Assembly (NCBI RefSeq): GCF_008831285.2
Contig: NC_045145.1
Location: 8,430,802-8,494,801, forward strand
Length of the DNA stretch: 64,000 bases
Reading direction: 5' to 3'
Source of the DNA: Nymphaea colorata
Lineage: Eukaryota > Streptophyta > Magnoliopsida > Nymphaeales > Nymphaeaceae
Position numbers and translations under genes: made by a program. Below, piece after piece: positions 1 through 12,722 of the stretch. Numbering within the stretch: position 1 is the first letter of the stretch; each line of letters starts with the position of its first letter. The notes under the pieces are model-generated. The model saw only the letters and a list, made by a program, of their open reading frames with translations. It did not search any database and was not told where the DNA came from.

Positions 1-803
1 TTAGTATTAATGTAGTATGCAGAAGAACCTGGTCAGAAATTGTCTAACTCATGAAATACCGATTAAGAATGCAAAACATACTTGCAAGGCCCAAGAAAAG
101 GTTATAAAAATGAAAAATAAAGACAACGTTTTATTAAGCTAATAAGCATAAGTAGATTCTCCATCATCAAAGCAAATAAATTAAGATAGATTGTCCATCA
201 TGAAAGTGGAAGCCAAATGTTTGAATCTCTAGGAACTTTATTCAGCTAAATGAATTTTTCATTTCTAAACAACGAAAGTTTAAAAAATAGGATTTCGGCA
301 AGACAAACAATATCTTCTACTAATGAAAACTTGAACACCTTCAAGGATGGTCATATATCAATAATTTGTTATACAAAAGGAATAAAGAAAATAAATTAAA
401 GGAAACTTGATTTGAGTTCCCCATTGACCCTTAATATACATATCCATAGTTATGTTCTTATCATCCCTCTCATGCATCAATTTCAAACAAGCTGTCACTC
501 TCTGACTACTCAGACCCCATTTCGAGCAAATCATACCTCCTAAGCTAAATACCTAAAGTCATTCTTCCCTCAGAATCTGATGTCATCAACGAGGATGATG
601 ACCATAAGAAGAGAGAAGAAGATGAAATAAAGCATAAGTCGGAGTATGAGATTAGAAGCCTAGTGGCGAAGAAGGTGAGGACTATGATAGCGATGTTTCC
701 AATCTGATTTCGCCTTCTTCTAAAATGGAATAGCCAATTCTGTGGCCATCACTGATTTAATAGCAATGCTGAAAACCAAATACTAAAACAGTAGTACTCA
801 TGA

Positions 804-806
<3 letters not shown>
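1..806. other. Gene-free AT-rich stretch
   Basis: I see no convincing reading frame, RNA gene or transposon end here. The sequence is AT-rich and unstructured up to a GA microsatellite. Confidence 0.5.

Positions 807-807
<1 letters not shown>

Positions 808-851
<44 letters not shown>
808..851. repeat. (GA)n microsatellite
   Basis: An uninterrupted GA dinucleotide run of about 44 bp. It generates artificial Arg-Glu or Ser-Leu reading frames on the two strands, which I do not regard as genes. Confidence 0.95.
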
Positions 852-854
<3 letters not shown>

Positions 855-868
855 GAAAGGCAAACTCA

Positions 869-876
869 CTAGTCGC
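869..876. repeat. hAT target-site duplication, left copy
   Basis: CTAGTCGC, directly repeated at 2012-2019 on the far side of the element. Confidence 0.85.
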
Positions 877-2011
877 TAGGGCTGCACAACGAGTCGAGCC
901 AACTCGGGCTCGACTCGAACTCGCTCGAAAAAGCTCGGCTCGAGCTCGACTCAGTTGTAAACGAGTCAAGTTCAAGCTGAAAATTAAACTCGAAATAATA
1001 AACGAGTCGAGTTCGAGTTTCCAGAACTTGACTCGTTTAAACTCGAGTTGACTCGTTGTGTAATAGTCAATTGATTAGACAAACCGGTTTAAGAAACCGG
1101 TTCACCGGTTTAGGGTTAAACATTTTTCTCTTCGCGTCTTCGCATTTTCACTCTTCCGTCTTTTGCATCTCTGTCTTCTCTGTCTTGCTGGCTGCCGCCT
1201 TCCCTCTTCCGGCAACCACGACCTTTGGCGGCTCAGCCTTCTGTCTTTCCAACTGCTCTCACTTCTCCTCTGCTCTATCTATTCTCTTCATCCCTCTTCC
1301 GTCGACCAGACTGCAAGGCAGGCTGCCTTTACCAGACAGGATGGATGAAGGGCGTCCTTTCCATCGTATCACAAAGAAGAGAAAGAGGCCGGTCGTAGCG
1401 CTGGTTGGGCCTTCCTCATCATGTGGTGGAGCAGAGAGGGAGAAACCCATCAGGGTCCCTCATTTTTCCAGGCGGTAGAGAGGAAGGGTCATTGAGCTCT
1501 TCCCCATTGCAGCAGCCGCAACGACTGCCGCAATCTACTGAACGAGAAATGGGAGGGGAACTTGCCGGGTCTGTTGCTTCCTTTCAGGCAATGGGTGAGG
1601 GGGCCGATGGTCCTCCTCGCCGGTGGTGTGCAACAGCAAGAAAGGGGCTGTCGGCCCTCTCTGGTTGGTAAACGAAGGTAGGAGGTCTGAGTTCTTGTTG
1701 GCGATTGTCTGCTACCATCGCCATAAAAAAAGAAAAAGAGAGATAGGGAGGGACTTGGCTGGATCCCTCCTCGTCTGGCGACTATGGGTGGCACCTCCAG
1801 TGTTGGTGACTGCTGGTGGCACCTCTGGTGCCCGTGGGTGGTTACTCGTGGGTAGAGAATGTAAACGAGTTAATCTAGTTAAGGGAGTCGAGTTCGAGCT
1901 CGACTCTGTACAATCGAGTCGAGCTCGAGCTTGTGTTAGGGAGCTCGACTTGAGTTCGAGCTCAAGCTCTATAAGCCAAGTCGAGCTCGACTCGGCTTGT
2001 GTGCAGCCCTA
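877..2011. mobile_element. Non-autonomous hAT-type DNA transposon
   Basis: The element is 1,135 bp long. It begins TAGGGCTGCACA and ends with the inverse, TGTGCAGCCCTA. It is flanked by a perfect 8-bp duplication, CTAGTCGC, at 869-876 and 2012-2019. An 8-bp target duplication with TAGGG-type ends is the hAT signature. Both subterminal regions (about 890-1060 and 1870-2000) are packed with direct and inverted GAGTCGAGCTCG-like words, the sort of array a hAT transposase would bind. The interior (about 1,120-1,850) is richer in GC and C/T than the surroundings and might be captured host sequence, but I recognise no protein and no transposase in it. It must therefore have been mobilised in trans. 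Confidence 0.85.
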
Positions 2012-2019
2012 CTAGTCGC
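2012..2019. repeat. hAT target-site duplication, right copy
   Basis: CTAGTCGC, identical to 869-876. The perfect match suggests the insertion is not ancient. Confidence 0.85.
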
Positions 2020-2540
2020 TGCAATTTGAAGGCCTGCTGAAAGAAATGTGAAAGAAGTAGGAGGCAAGTGAGCTGCATTTACTGTGGCTGCTACAAGTGA
2101 AGTGTCAGGGAGACCATGGCAACTATTCACTGGAGCCATTCAATGATTTCAGAAAATAAAGTCAAACCTCTTGTGGCAGGCCTGATTTTTATTTTGAAAT
2201 TCTGGGAGTGGGAAGTCAAAGTGACTCATCCATATTAAGTGCTAACCACTTTAGGTGATATTTTCTATGGCCAAGTGATCTACACAAACATTTGGTCCTT
2301 CAAATGTTGGGAACCATATGTCTTGGAAAGCTAGATTAGTGTAGTGATTGGTGAATAAGTTAATGACATACATTTAGTACCTTTCACATTAAATGGATTA
2401 CCTACTAGTACGAATGTTTTGTTACTACTGTCATTGCATTTAAAGTGCTTCCTTCCATTTAGGAAATTTGTCATTTACAATTGAATCAAGAAAACGAGTC
2501 ATTCATAATACTGCTACCCAGCAAGAAGCTCTCTTTGAGA
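2020..2540. other. Gene-free stretch before Copia relic
   Basis: No gene recognised. If the Copia relic that follows ever had a 5' LTR and leader, they should lie here, but I could not find a repeat of the sequence that starts at 5538. Confidence 0.4.
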
Positions 2541-5537
2541 TGGCAACAGCCTTTTTTGTTCCTCAAGCTGGCCATGGATGCTAGAACAACAATTACCATG
2601 GTATAGGCTGCAATGGTTTGGCAATAACCAGCCCAACTATGGAGGTAGTCATTGGCATTTCAATACCATTAACAATGCCAAATCTTCTAAAAGCCTAATG
2701 CCAAAGAATCTTCTCCCGACACGGTTTTGTGTCAATTCTATGAGTGTAAAAGTCATACTGTGCATCAATGTTACATATTTCAAACTCCTTTGTTGCATGG
2801 TGACTTGATTCTTTGCTTCATGATGTGTCGCAGCTTGATATAGGTGCATCTCATCATATGTAACCAATGCCATGGAAGATCAAACCAACTACATGGAATA
2901 TGAAAAACTGACCATGGGGAATGGAGCCTCTTTCTCTATTGCCAACAATTATAATGTTCATCTTAGGCCCTCTCCATTCATCTTACGAAATGTGTTGCAC
3001 ATTCCTAGCGTACACATAAAAATTACTATCAGTTGCAAAAATTCACTATGGAGAATAATTGCTATCTTGAATCCTTCCAATTTTGTTGTTAAACACAATC
3101 ACATAAAGAAGATGCTCCACCATGGGGAGCCTCGTAATAGACTCTACGATGGGTGAGTGGAAGGATTTGAACCTGTTGCGAGTATAGCTTAGAATAAGTC
3201 ATTGGAGTCTAGCAATACCAATTAGGACAACAAGGAGATTATGTTTTAGATGCTTTGAATAAAAGCAATATAGACTTTTGTGATGTTGATAGAACTCGAC
3301 TGCTTTATTAATAAATTTCATAAATTCTCTTTTTCTTATCTTTGATAGTTGTTCCAATGTTCCTCTTAGAACTGTGCATGATGATTTATGAGGGTTGGCC
3401 CCTTACATATCATGGGAAGATTATTGCTATTAGTTCTAGTAGACAATTTCACTCGCTTTAAATGGATATTTCCTCTCCAAGTATAATCTAAGGCTTTCAA
3501 TTGTTTTCCTCGATTTAAAATTAAGATTGAAAACCAAATTAGGCATTCCATGAAAGTGTTTCATAGTGATAAATGTGGTGATTTCATTGATCATTATTTA
3601 ATGAGTCTTTAGAGCGAAATGGCATAAAATGATGATTATCGTGTCCCTCTACTCCTAGGACAAACGGAATCATCTCATGAAAACTCGAGTTGTAACCAAA
3701 TTGGGAATGGCTATTCTTTCTCATGGTGAACGGCCTCCAAAATTTTGGACCAATGCATTTAGAATTAGTGACTATCTTGTTCAGCTACCGTCAATGTGGC
3801 TCCTTGGAGAGACTCCATAGAAATGAATACTGAATCAAACTTTGAGTTATGATCATTTTGAATTTGTGACTGCACATGCTATGCACCGCTTACAACATAT
3901 ATGTTGAATAAGCTATTACTAAATTTCACCCTGGTTATGGATCTATCCAAACAATGTTTCATGTGTTATGTTCTTGTTCTAAACCATGCGTATGTTTCGA
4001 ATCATGTGACATCCAATGAAGAAATCTTGATTGGATAACAAAGAGGAACAAGAACCAAACAGTGTTGAGATCTAAGAAGCAATAAGTGGAGGATCGCAAT
4101 GGATGAAGAAATCAAAGCTCTCCAAAAAAAAACAACATGTGGATGCTTGTTCCAACATTGGATGTAAACAAGTTGTTGTAGAAAATGGGTTTTTAGAGTT
4201 AAAAAACTCAAATGATATTGTTGCTCGTTTCCAGGACAGACTTGTGGGGCAAAGGTTATAACCTGGTTGTGAAGCCGACTACCATCATATTGTTTTCTTT
4301 ATAGTCATTTCAGGAGGATGGGTAATGCATCAGCTAGATGTTGGCAATTTATTCTTCCATAGTGAGCTTAAGAAGCAAGTTTACATAGGGAAAACACTGG
4401 TATTTGAAGATAATAGATTTTTGGTTCACATCTACAAGATTCAAAAGGCCATCTACAGCCTAAAACAAAAGGCTGAGGGCATAGTTCAAGAAGCTAAAAT
4501 CTAATTGGTTCAAAAAATTTTAAAGAATTAAAATCAAACTTTTTTCATTTCATCTATGGGGCTAAAGGAGGTATGATGTACATACTTATTTATGATAAAG
4601 ATATTACTATTATGGGAAGTTCAGTATTGTATATCCAAAAAGTTGTAGACTATGTTGACCTAGTTAAGGACTTTGGAGAGTTTAGTAATTTTCTTGGCAT
4701 GGAAGTTATCAAGCAAGATCATGGAGTTTTTCTTAGCCAACAGAAGTATCTTCTTGAGTTACTGTCTAAGGCAATAAATGGAGCATTGCATATTGGTAAT
4801 GACCCCTACAACAACACTAAACAGTCTCTAGCTCAAAGCATTATAGAGAGCCTCTCAATGAGCATAATGCTTCTCTTTATCATCAAATTGTTTGTGGACT
4901 TCAATCCGCCACATTATGCTGATCAGACATAGCCTTTACAGTTAGTGTGACATGTTAATTCATGCATTAACCATGCGAGGACCACTAGGTTTATATAAGG
5001 CCTATATTTAGGTAACTTAGGGACAATTGGTTATGAATTGCATTTTTCTTCATTTAGTTCCTTGTCATTATCAGCTTTTACAAACACTAACTAGAAAAGT
5101 TATCCAGATGACTGTAAGTCTACCAATGAATATCTCATGTATTTCGGCACAAACATTATTTTGTCATCAAACAATCAACAAACTGTAGCTCGATCTTTGA
5201 TAGAGGCCATGTATAGCCCTAGAAAGAGTTACATAAGAACTATTATGGTTAAGAATTATGCTTTGTCAACTCCAAATAGAAGAAAATTCTAAATTTGTGT
5301 TGTGGTGTGACAATATTCTAGCATCAAATCCCCCTTGTACAAGGCATATTATAACTTTGTTCATGAATGTTTAGATTATTACTTTGTTCATAAATGTGTT
5401 GCAAACAAGGAGATTGAAATCGAGTCTGTAAAAGGAAGTTAAGCAGCTTGCAAGCATGTTTACCAAATGACTACTAGGTCCAAAATTTGAATATCTCATA
5501 CGCAAACTCAATATCACCGATATTGCTTGAGGGGGCA
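2541..5537 (+). pseudogene. Ty1/Copia gag-pol relic (old, many frameshifts)
   Basis: This is a decayed Copia polyprotein that can be followed only by switching frames. In order: a gag-like zinc knuckle at 2730-2771 in which the second Cys of the CCHC pattern reads Tyr; an aspartic protease motif near 2834-2860 (DIGASHHM, where D-S/T-G-A is usual) followed by a small frameshift; a segment at 2872-3040 containing LTMGNGASFSIAN and ILRNVLHIPSV, typical of the Copia region after the protease; integrase pieces at about 3420-3700 (VDNFTRFKWIF and HSDKCGDF); reverse transcriptase from about 4080 (AMDEEIKAL) through MYILIYDKDITIMGSS at about 4576-4620, where the YVDD box has become YDKD; and RNase H traces at 5100-5500. 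The stops, frameshifts and lost catalytic residues make it non-functional. It belongs to a different and older lineage than the Copia at 12.5-19.4 kb. Confidence 0.85.
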
Positions 5538-5620
5538 TGTTGGAAGGATAATTTTACCAAATCACAATGGATGCAGTCTTATGCAAAATGAGAACAATTT
5601 AATGAAATATAGGGAAGCAG
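5529..5620 (+). repeat. Polypurine tract and probable start of a 3' LTR
   Basis: GAGGGGGCA at 5529-5537 directly follows the RNase H remnant and precedes TGTTGGAAGG at 5538. This is the usual Copia arrangement of PPT followed by a TG-starting LTR. I could not find the LTR end or a second copy, so the extent is unknown. Confidence 0.5.
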
Positions 5621-5639
5621 AAACCTAAAATTTTATGAC

Positions 5640-5910
5640 ACCACTATAGACACCCAAAATTTTTATAAGTCAAAATAACCATTTTACTACTCATAAATAG
5701 GAATTTGAACTGGTTGTTCAAAAGAATTCTAAATATAGGGGTTGCGAACTACAGCAGATCAAGTCATATGCTCTAGGAATCAGCCATTAGGACTCAAATC
5801 ACCAAAGTTGTCACCACTTAAAAAAATAGCCATTTCGTCCCTGATCATCCCATTTTGTCCTATTTTCCTCCAATTTTCCATGAACATTCATGGAAATCTT
5901 AAGAAATATT
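5640..5910. repeat. Dispersed repeat, copy 1 (related to 42,640-42,900)
   Basis: Several blocks match 42,640-42,900 in the same order. Examples are AAAATAACCATTTTAC here versus AAATAATCATTTTACC there, and ATTTCGTCCCTGATCATCC versus ATTTTGTCTCTGATCACCC. No coding content is visible. It may be LTR or leader sequence of an unidentified retrotransposon. Confidence 0.55.
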
Positions 5911-6289
5911 TTACCCAAGAACAATTAGAATGATTTTCATCTATATGAATTGTCAAATGTCGTTGAAACAAGTTTATCAGCTTACATTTGGTCAGAAATC
6001 GTTAATTTCTCTAGCTTTCTATCATTTCTTATTATCAGAACACTTATAGTCTGGATAAGAGCCCAATAGGTTCTTTACAATGTTAGCAGAGTATTTTAGC
6101 TTCCAAGCTCAAATTCTTGTGCTAGAGCATATTCCTAAGAAATGGTGTCCTATTTCCCCATTTTTGCAAGGTGTCCGAGAACATTTTATGCATGATTCAA
6201 GCAAGTTAGTCTACTTCAAGCAAGTATTACATTCTTTAGTACGGGATCTGACTATTCTTAACTTCAGTTTGAGTGCTTCTATGCTTGTG

Positions 6290-6550
6290 GTTCTTGTACG
6301 AAAGTATGATTGCTTGTATGCTTGCAGGTCTCATATGAGAGGAAAAGTGCTTCTTTGCTTGTGAAATTCACATACCAATGCACATGTGCTTGTGGGGCCA
6401 CATACAAAAGTATGAGTGCTAGTGTACAAGTGTGTTTTGTATGAAAGTATAAATGCAAATTTATGTACCAATGCATGTGTGCTAAGATACTTGTGCATGT
6501 TTATATGGTGCTTGTAAATTATGGTGAGTGCTTGTATAATTTGCATTTGA
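6290..6550. repeat. Degenerate TGCTTGTG-type repeat region
   Basis: Related phrases recur at irregular spacing of about 36-106 bp: GTACGAAAGTATG, CATACAAAAGTATG and GTATGAAAGTATA, then CATACCAATGCACATGTGCTT and TGTACCAATGCATGTGTGCT. This makes long reading frames on both strands. I take those as by-products of the repeat. Confidence 0.5.
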
Positions 6551-6949
6551 GTAATTGTAAACTTGTGAAATATCCTAACAAAAATTGTCAATTCAGATTT
6601 TTATGAAATTTCTACTTGAAGGTTCAAAACTTCATAAAACTCTTGATATTTTTTATTTTGCAAAATTTTCCTGCTTGAAAGAACTTGTAGATAAATGACT
6701 CAAAAATCCCTTTAAAATTATGTGATAGTTTATCTTAACCTAAAAAGATGCCTCAATATAGGAGGGGCAATGGGAATGTTGGGATCATGAGAAATGAATA
6801 AGTCTAGCCACCAAAGAATAGAGAAAAATGCTTGGACATAAAAGAAAGAGACATATTTGATTCAAGGAAAAACAACTTTATTGATCAAATGACTAAGGAG
6901 GGGACCCTAGTATCCATATAATGCATGAAAAAAAAAAGCAAAACAATAA

Positions 6950-8280
6950 CAAGTTCAACTTAGATTCTAGTGTTCTATCACGAATCAACCCTTCCACCAG
7001 AAACTATATCTATGTAGTCTTGTAGAATGTGGTTGAGAGGAATACAGTCATCCGTACTATGGCGAAGATTCCTGTGAAATTTGCAGAATTGATCCTTGTA
7101 CTTTTCCTTTCACTTCAGGATGATCTGCCACCTTTGGAGTTTGCAAAGGTTATTCTAGGACAAGAGAAGCTCTTCTTTGATTTGTTCTATAGAAGTAAAT
7201 TTCATGTCTCTTGTCCACCCTAGGTATCATCTGTTATATCCCCTTTAGATGATTGTATATTGTTATTTTTGTTTTCCTTTTCATTGTGCTTTTTTTTTCA
7301 ATAGATTGCTCTGATCTTTGCTTTATGTTGTGTTGGCCTGAGCCGAAGATAGTACATGGACTTGAGATTTAGCCTACTTCTTGTCATTATCCTTCTTGTA
7401 GTAACTCTGACCAGTTTCTGTTTTGAGATTGACAACCTTGAAGGCTCTCTCTATTTGCTTTGCTTTATTGGCTAGATCGTAAAATGATTCATACTCATGT
7501 TTTATGAGGTGGTACCAGATGCGCTCTTAAAAATTGCCATGAATCATAGTAAAGGCATGATCCTATGCCATCTAAATTCTCATTCATTCGTATAGATTTC
7601 CAACACTAAATATATTCTTGAGTTGATTCTTTGGTTTCTTGGTGTATCTCCATGAGAGTATAAAAAATGAGGACTTTAGAACAATTGGATTCATACTTGT
7701 TAATGAACGCATTTACAACCCCATCAAAATCCTTCATTTTGGATGGACCAATATGCTCCATATACCTTTGTGATGCTTCCCTTCCAAGCTCCTTGGGAAA
7801 CATATAAAAGGAGCTTCGTCATTGTCTCGAAATATGTTGCACTCGGCAAATAACATGGCCAAGCACACATGTGGGTTCTTAGTCCCTTTGAATTTATTGA
7901 ACTTCCTTGAAAGTCTCAGTAGATCTTCATCATCCAAACCTTCACAAAAGTCCTTTCTAGAATAATTTAACTTGCCTTTTTCTCCATGGAGCATATAGCT
8001 TGCTCCATCTACTGTATGCGAGATTGCATGGTCTCAGTTGATTTGCAGAGTTTCCATTGATTAAAGATCCCATGTTCCTATTTCTTGATGTATGAGTCTT
8101 TCACTATTCTTCATCACCTTCTGGAACATTTTCTGAAACTAGATGGAGGCTTCTGGATATTGTCATCATTTTTTGTTCAAGTTGTTCGTCCTCGGAGCCG
8201 TTGGACCTTTCAGTGTACTTTAGCTTTGTCTCACCTTCTTCTGCCTCAACATTCCTTCTTGATCTGGTTCCAGAGGCCAT
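6950..8280 (-). pseudogene. Ty3/Gypsy gag relic
   Basis: Reading the minus strand from an ATG at 8278-8280 (MASGTRSRRNVEAEEGE), the frame breaks early. It then resumes as a retrotransposon gag core at about 7606-7930 (GTKNPHVCLAMLFAEC, DNDEAPFICFPRSLEG, then EASQRYMEHIGP and FINKYES). Between 7430 and 7600 follow AFTMIHGNF- and HEYESFYDLANKAKQIERAF-like pieces. Near 7080 there is a knuckle-type segment with QFCKFHRN...RHSTDDC, the pattern seen at the C-terminal end of gag in Gypsy elements. Stops and frameshifts separate the pieces. I found no protease, reverse transcriptase or LTRs. The absence of coat or movement-protein motifs argues against a pararetrovirus fragment. Confidence 0.7.
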
Positions 8281-11200
8281 AGTTTCATGTTATTACTTGG
8301 TCCATATGAAATAAATATGGCTTTGAAAATTATCATTGTACGGACTTGGTGGGATTAGGACAAAATGACTGGATAAAATAGAAGATAGCCAGACCTAGTA
8401 AAGGGACTACCTAAATGGGCCAACCCAATTAAGGAAAGACTAACAATATGATGGACATGTTTGAACCAGAATAGGTGAAAGAGGTAACCAAAGAGGTAGA
8501 TTGAAAACATAAGATAGGATTTTGGACTCCTAGACAATTTTGACAAAAAAATAGGACAATACTGTTAGGAATTCACATCTAGTTTTTTAAAAGAAGTTTA
8601 TGAAGACATGAAAAATAAGACGACACAAAGATGCACACACAACACACTCTAGAAGACACAATTCTATGATAAATATTTAAAAATGGCTTAAACTCCTAAA
8701 CTAGATCTCATGAAGTTCAAGATCAATAGAAATGCAATATCATGTTATGGCCATATAATTGTATAAAATCCAATATATGAGGCATAGACTTCCTCCTTAG
8801 CTTCCATAGCTTAGGGTTCTCAATTCTCCTTAGAGGTTACCGATATATGCGACTATGATCCCAGTATGTAGTAAGGGGAGTACCAATACCCACCTCCAAT
8901 AGGTTGGTCCAGCCATTCAATCCTACTAAAGCTATTGCTTAAGGGGGGAAATCCTATGACATGATAACTAAGACTTATATTGGTTCAAGGGAAGTTCAAA
9001 ATCATGAGCATATGTGCAAGCTGAGAGCTACAGTGCAGATCCTAAGATGGAGATTTAAATTATTGAAGAGAGACAAACATGGTTTTCAAATAGATCCAAA
9101 CTGAGAGGAACAATATTTGATCCTATATCTATGTGCATATGTAAAATTTCTCTCAATTGTAAGTCCTGATGCAAACAAGGAATGCACAGATTACATATGG
9201 ACAACCAGATGGCTCTATGGCTTGAGTGACAACCATAACATGGTAATCTGGATCACTCAATTAAGCCTAGTGAAAAGCAGAAATAGGACCCCCCATGGTC
9301 GTCACATTTGTTTATATGCAGAATTTTACAATCTTTCATATGACTATTCATATTGAAAATTTAAAAAAAAAAATGTACTTGTCTCCTTATCTCTTTCGAG
9401 AGATTACGAGATAGGACGCAACCTATCGGTATGAGATCTTATCATTCCTAGCACTTTAACCAGAGGTATTTAGATCAAGGACTAGACTAAGTATTCCAAA
9501 TTATGAGTTATTGTTGTTGTTAAGATCCTAACTTCCCTCTATTTGTAAAAATGAGATTTTAGAAAATTTAAGTGGACCTTTAGAAATCTACGTGCATGAA
9601 GTGAAGAAAAATATATTTGAAACCCACGGACATAATTCATGATTTATATCATCATTGATCTATACAATGAATCTTATATCTAATATGAATGCATGCAGAC
9701 TAGATCCAAACATGATTGAGATCTAGTTTCTAAGGTTTTGGGGCATGGAGCTAAAGAGATCTATGATCTCAAATTTAAATTATTTAATATCCAAATCTGA
9801 ATCCCAAATTTGATTCAAGAATGAACCAAGTCTATTCAGATATGAGCTAATTAAGTGATCTAGTTTGACAAATTGAAATTAGTGTTTGGATCTAAGGAGT
9901 CAACTGTGGTTGAGATCTGAGTTCAATTCTGAAAAAAAAAAAAACTTGTATAATCTGAATTATTGATCCTGATACCATGAACATTTGTAATCCAAATTCA
10001 AATGAAGATCTAATCCTATAAAGTCTAAAATTACAATACATATTTTAATATCCGATATCCAAAGTTTTACATATCCAAAATCTGACTTGGAATCCAATTC
10101 TGTGTAAGATACTTGAAATCTCGATATGATGCTACAAATATAATATCTAAATTAAGATCTAATTTTCTAAATCCGTATTGAATTGGATCCAAATTCAAAT
10201 TAAAAAAACTAAGTCTGATTTACAAGGTCTGGATCCATTCTATGCTCACACGCTAAATTTACATGGCATCCAAGTGGTTGATTTAGATAACCCTTGCTAG
10301 GATTAGGGTTTTAACTAAATTCCAAGGTCGGTTAGGATCAGGTTTATTGTAACGAGTTCGTTGTCTAATCTAGGTTAAGGCTTGAAGTAAACCTATTGTG
10401 GTTTTAGGTATGTTAAATTTAGGGTTAGATCTCAACCATGTCTAAACCTATGATTTTGAAAAATGAGTTTTATAACATGGTCAATTTTGAAATTGTGCAG
10501 TTCAAGACTATGTTTTTGAAAACATGCTTCTTTATAAAAGTCAGTTTGGGTCGAGCGCATGCAAGGAATATTATTGCATGTATGTATATAATAACCTAAC
10601 CTGATTCTCACATGAACATAATTTTAAGTGCACAGTTTCAAATTAAAGGCATGATGCAAAATGGAAGCAAATTATATGAATGCACATCAAACATTAGAAC
10701 ATAAGAGAATATATAATTATAATATGCATGATTTTGGAAATTGAACCCACGTGGGAGCCAAGCTAGATCATGAATACAGTGCAAGGACTATTATGTCGAG
10801 GCACATGTTGAACTAGCATGAATTTCTTAGTAAATTTAAATGCAAATTTGGATATGCATAATGACAAGAATCTAAACTAAAATGTTAATGATTTGCAAGT
10901 CTACACTCTGTAGACTAGAGTTAGGACACATTAAAAAAACCTAATATGTTTAAAACGCGAAAGAAATCAAAGTTAAACAATAAACTTGGATTGACATTAG
11001 GCTAACAAGTTGAAATATGAAAATTTGGCTTTCCATAAAACAAGACTATATGACTTGGTGGATTGGGTTCAATCTAGGTAGCATACCAGGCTTGATTGAA
11101 AAATTAGTTTATTTGCCCTTGGAAAATTACATTTTTCAAAATTGGCCAAGCTAAACTTGACCTTATAGATACAATTATGAATGGTAAAATAGGAAACAGG

Positions 11201-12430
11201 GATTTTGACCTTGTCTATAGAAGTTGAACACACTAATATTCTGTTCGAGTGACGTGAATCTATCTGTGTGTTCCGATTGAAATTGACATTCCACATCTCT
11301 CAAAAATTAGCTTAGAAGTCACTAGTGACAACATCTAAACATGGAAACTTCAGGAGTGACTGAAAAAATGCAATTATACGTGATCTGAGATATAGTTATT
11401 TGAAATGAAGTTAAGAATAGTAAAATCCAGTACTGAAGAATGTCATCCTAACTCGATTTGAACTGACATGTTTGGATCAAGCAGAAATGCAGACCAGACA
11501 TGCAAAAAATGAGGAAATTTCGAACACCATTTCTCACAAATGGTTGTTCTAACACTGGAATTTGAGTTGAAAGCTGGTTATGGAGCTAGAAATATAGGAG
11601 AGAACCTATTGTGGGTATGATCAGCCTGCAAGTTCTCTAATGATAAAAAATGACATAAAAACTAGGGAAATAGGTGATTTTCTGGTCCATTGTCAATCAA
11701 ATGTAAGCTAGTAAACTTGTTCGAAGGATTTCTAGTCACTTGTAGAGATAGAAATCACTCTAATGGCTCTTGGGTGAAACAATTCTCATGATTTCTATTA
11801 CTGTTCTTGAAAAACTAAAGAAAAATGTGACAAAATGGGGTGATTAGGCGGCAACAACTTGGGTGATATGGATCCTGGTGTTTGATACCTAGAGCATGTG
11901 GTTTAATTTGGCATAGTTCATAGCCTCTACAGTTGGAATTCTTTTAGAAAAGCAGTTCAAATCTCAATTATGAGCCGCAAAATAGTCATTTTGACTTGTC
12001 AAAAGTTGGGCTGTCTACAACCATCAAATGTGGAAAGAGATAATATTGAAATTATAGAAAATTTCTCAAATTAAAAAAATTTCCAAATCTACTAACCATC
12101 TCCACGCAGCTTTAATGGAATCTCTCTTGTCAAGGTTGATTCAAGTTGAGAGATGGTGGGCCTAGTCAGAATAGACCCAACCACCATAAAATTTATGTCT
12201 TGCATTTTCGTTTCTTCTCCTTTAACACAGCAAACAATGCTTGTTTTTTCACACGTAGCAGTTTTGCCTCTTGGTGTTGGCAATATTTTATGTAGGCTTG
12301 TTGAACTGTAAATTTGAGTCAATAAAAGGGTGGGAAGCTGTCCTCTTGCAAGTTTCATGCAGAATGACGTACGCACACCAAGCTAAAGATGTCAACAGCA
12401 ATACAAAATTCGAAAACAGAGGCATACCAC
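8281..12430. other. Long gene-free AT-rich stretch
   Basis: No supported gene in about 4 kb. Between 9,770 and 10,240 the sequence is rich in ATCCAAATTC/ATCTGAATCC-like words. Similar texture occurs at 23,080-23,260 and 62,200-62,560 and may be an old repeat family. The part adjoining 8,280 could be leader or LTR of the Gypsy element whose gag lies on the minus strand, but I could not define an LTR. Confidence 0.45.
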
Positions 12431-12542
12431 CTTACTTGCATTGATTCTGAAACTTTGGACAGCATGCCGTGCCAAAAGAAAGCGAAGAATGCATAGTAAA
12501 AGTGGCATTCAGCTGCAACAATAAAAGCTGCAAATTTAAGAG

Positions 12543-12547
12543 GACAT
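12543..12547. repeat. Copia target-site duplication, left
   Basis: GACAT immediately before the 5' LTR, matching 19,376-19,380. Confidence 0.9.
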
Positions 12548-12613
12548 TGTTGAGATTTCTCCATCTGGATAGTCCTGCGTCGATACGGGTCCATATCCGT
12601 TTGGGACCCTAAG

Positions 12614-12621
12614 TATAAATA
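12614..12621 (+). promoter_or_regulatory. LTR TATA box
   Basis: TATAAATA lies 109 bp before the ATG at 12,723 and is present at the same LTR position in the 3' copy (19,046-19,053). It is the likely core promoter of the element. Transcription would then start near 12,640-12,650, upstream of the small frame in the LTR. Confidence 0.65.
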
Positions 12622-12722
12622 CTCGTGTCTTGTGATGGTGTGAGACACATCAAGTTTTTACCGTCTGGGTAATCGGTCCCCTTAGCCATACGTGAATTGC
12701 CTGTTCCCATCACAGGGCTGCT

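Noticed and set aside
757-1051. Open frames on both strands across the GA run and CTCGAG array
   Set aside because: They are created by a microsatellite and the hAT subterminal repeats; no domain, and the frame crosses a transposon end.
6950-8280. Possible endogenous pararetrovirus
   Set aside because: The gag core and knuckle match Ty3/Gypsy retrotransposons, and no movement-protein or coat-protein features are present.
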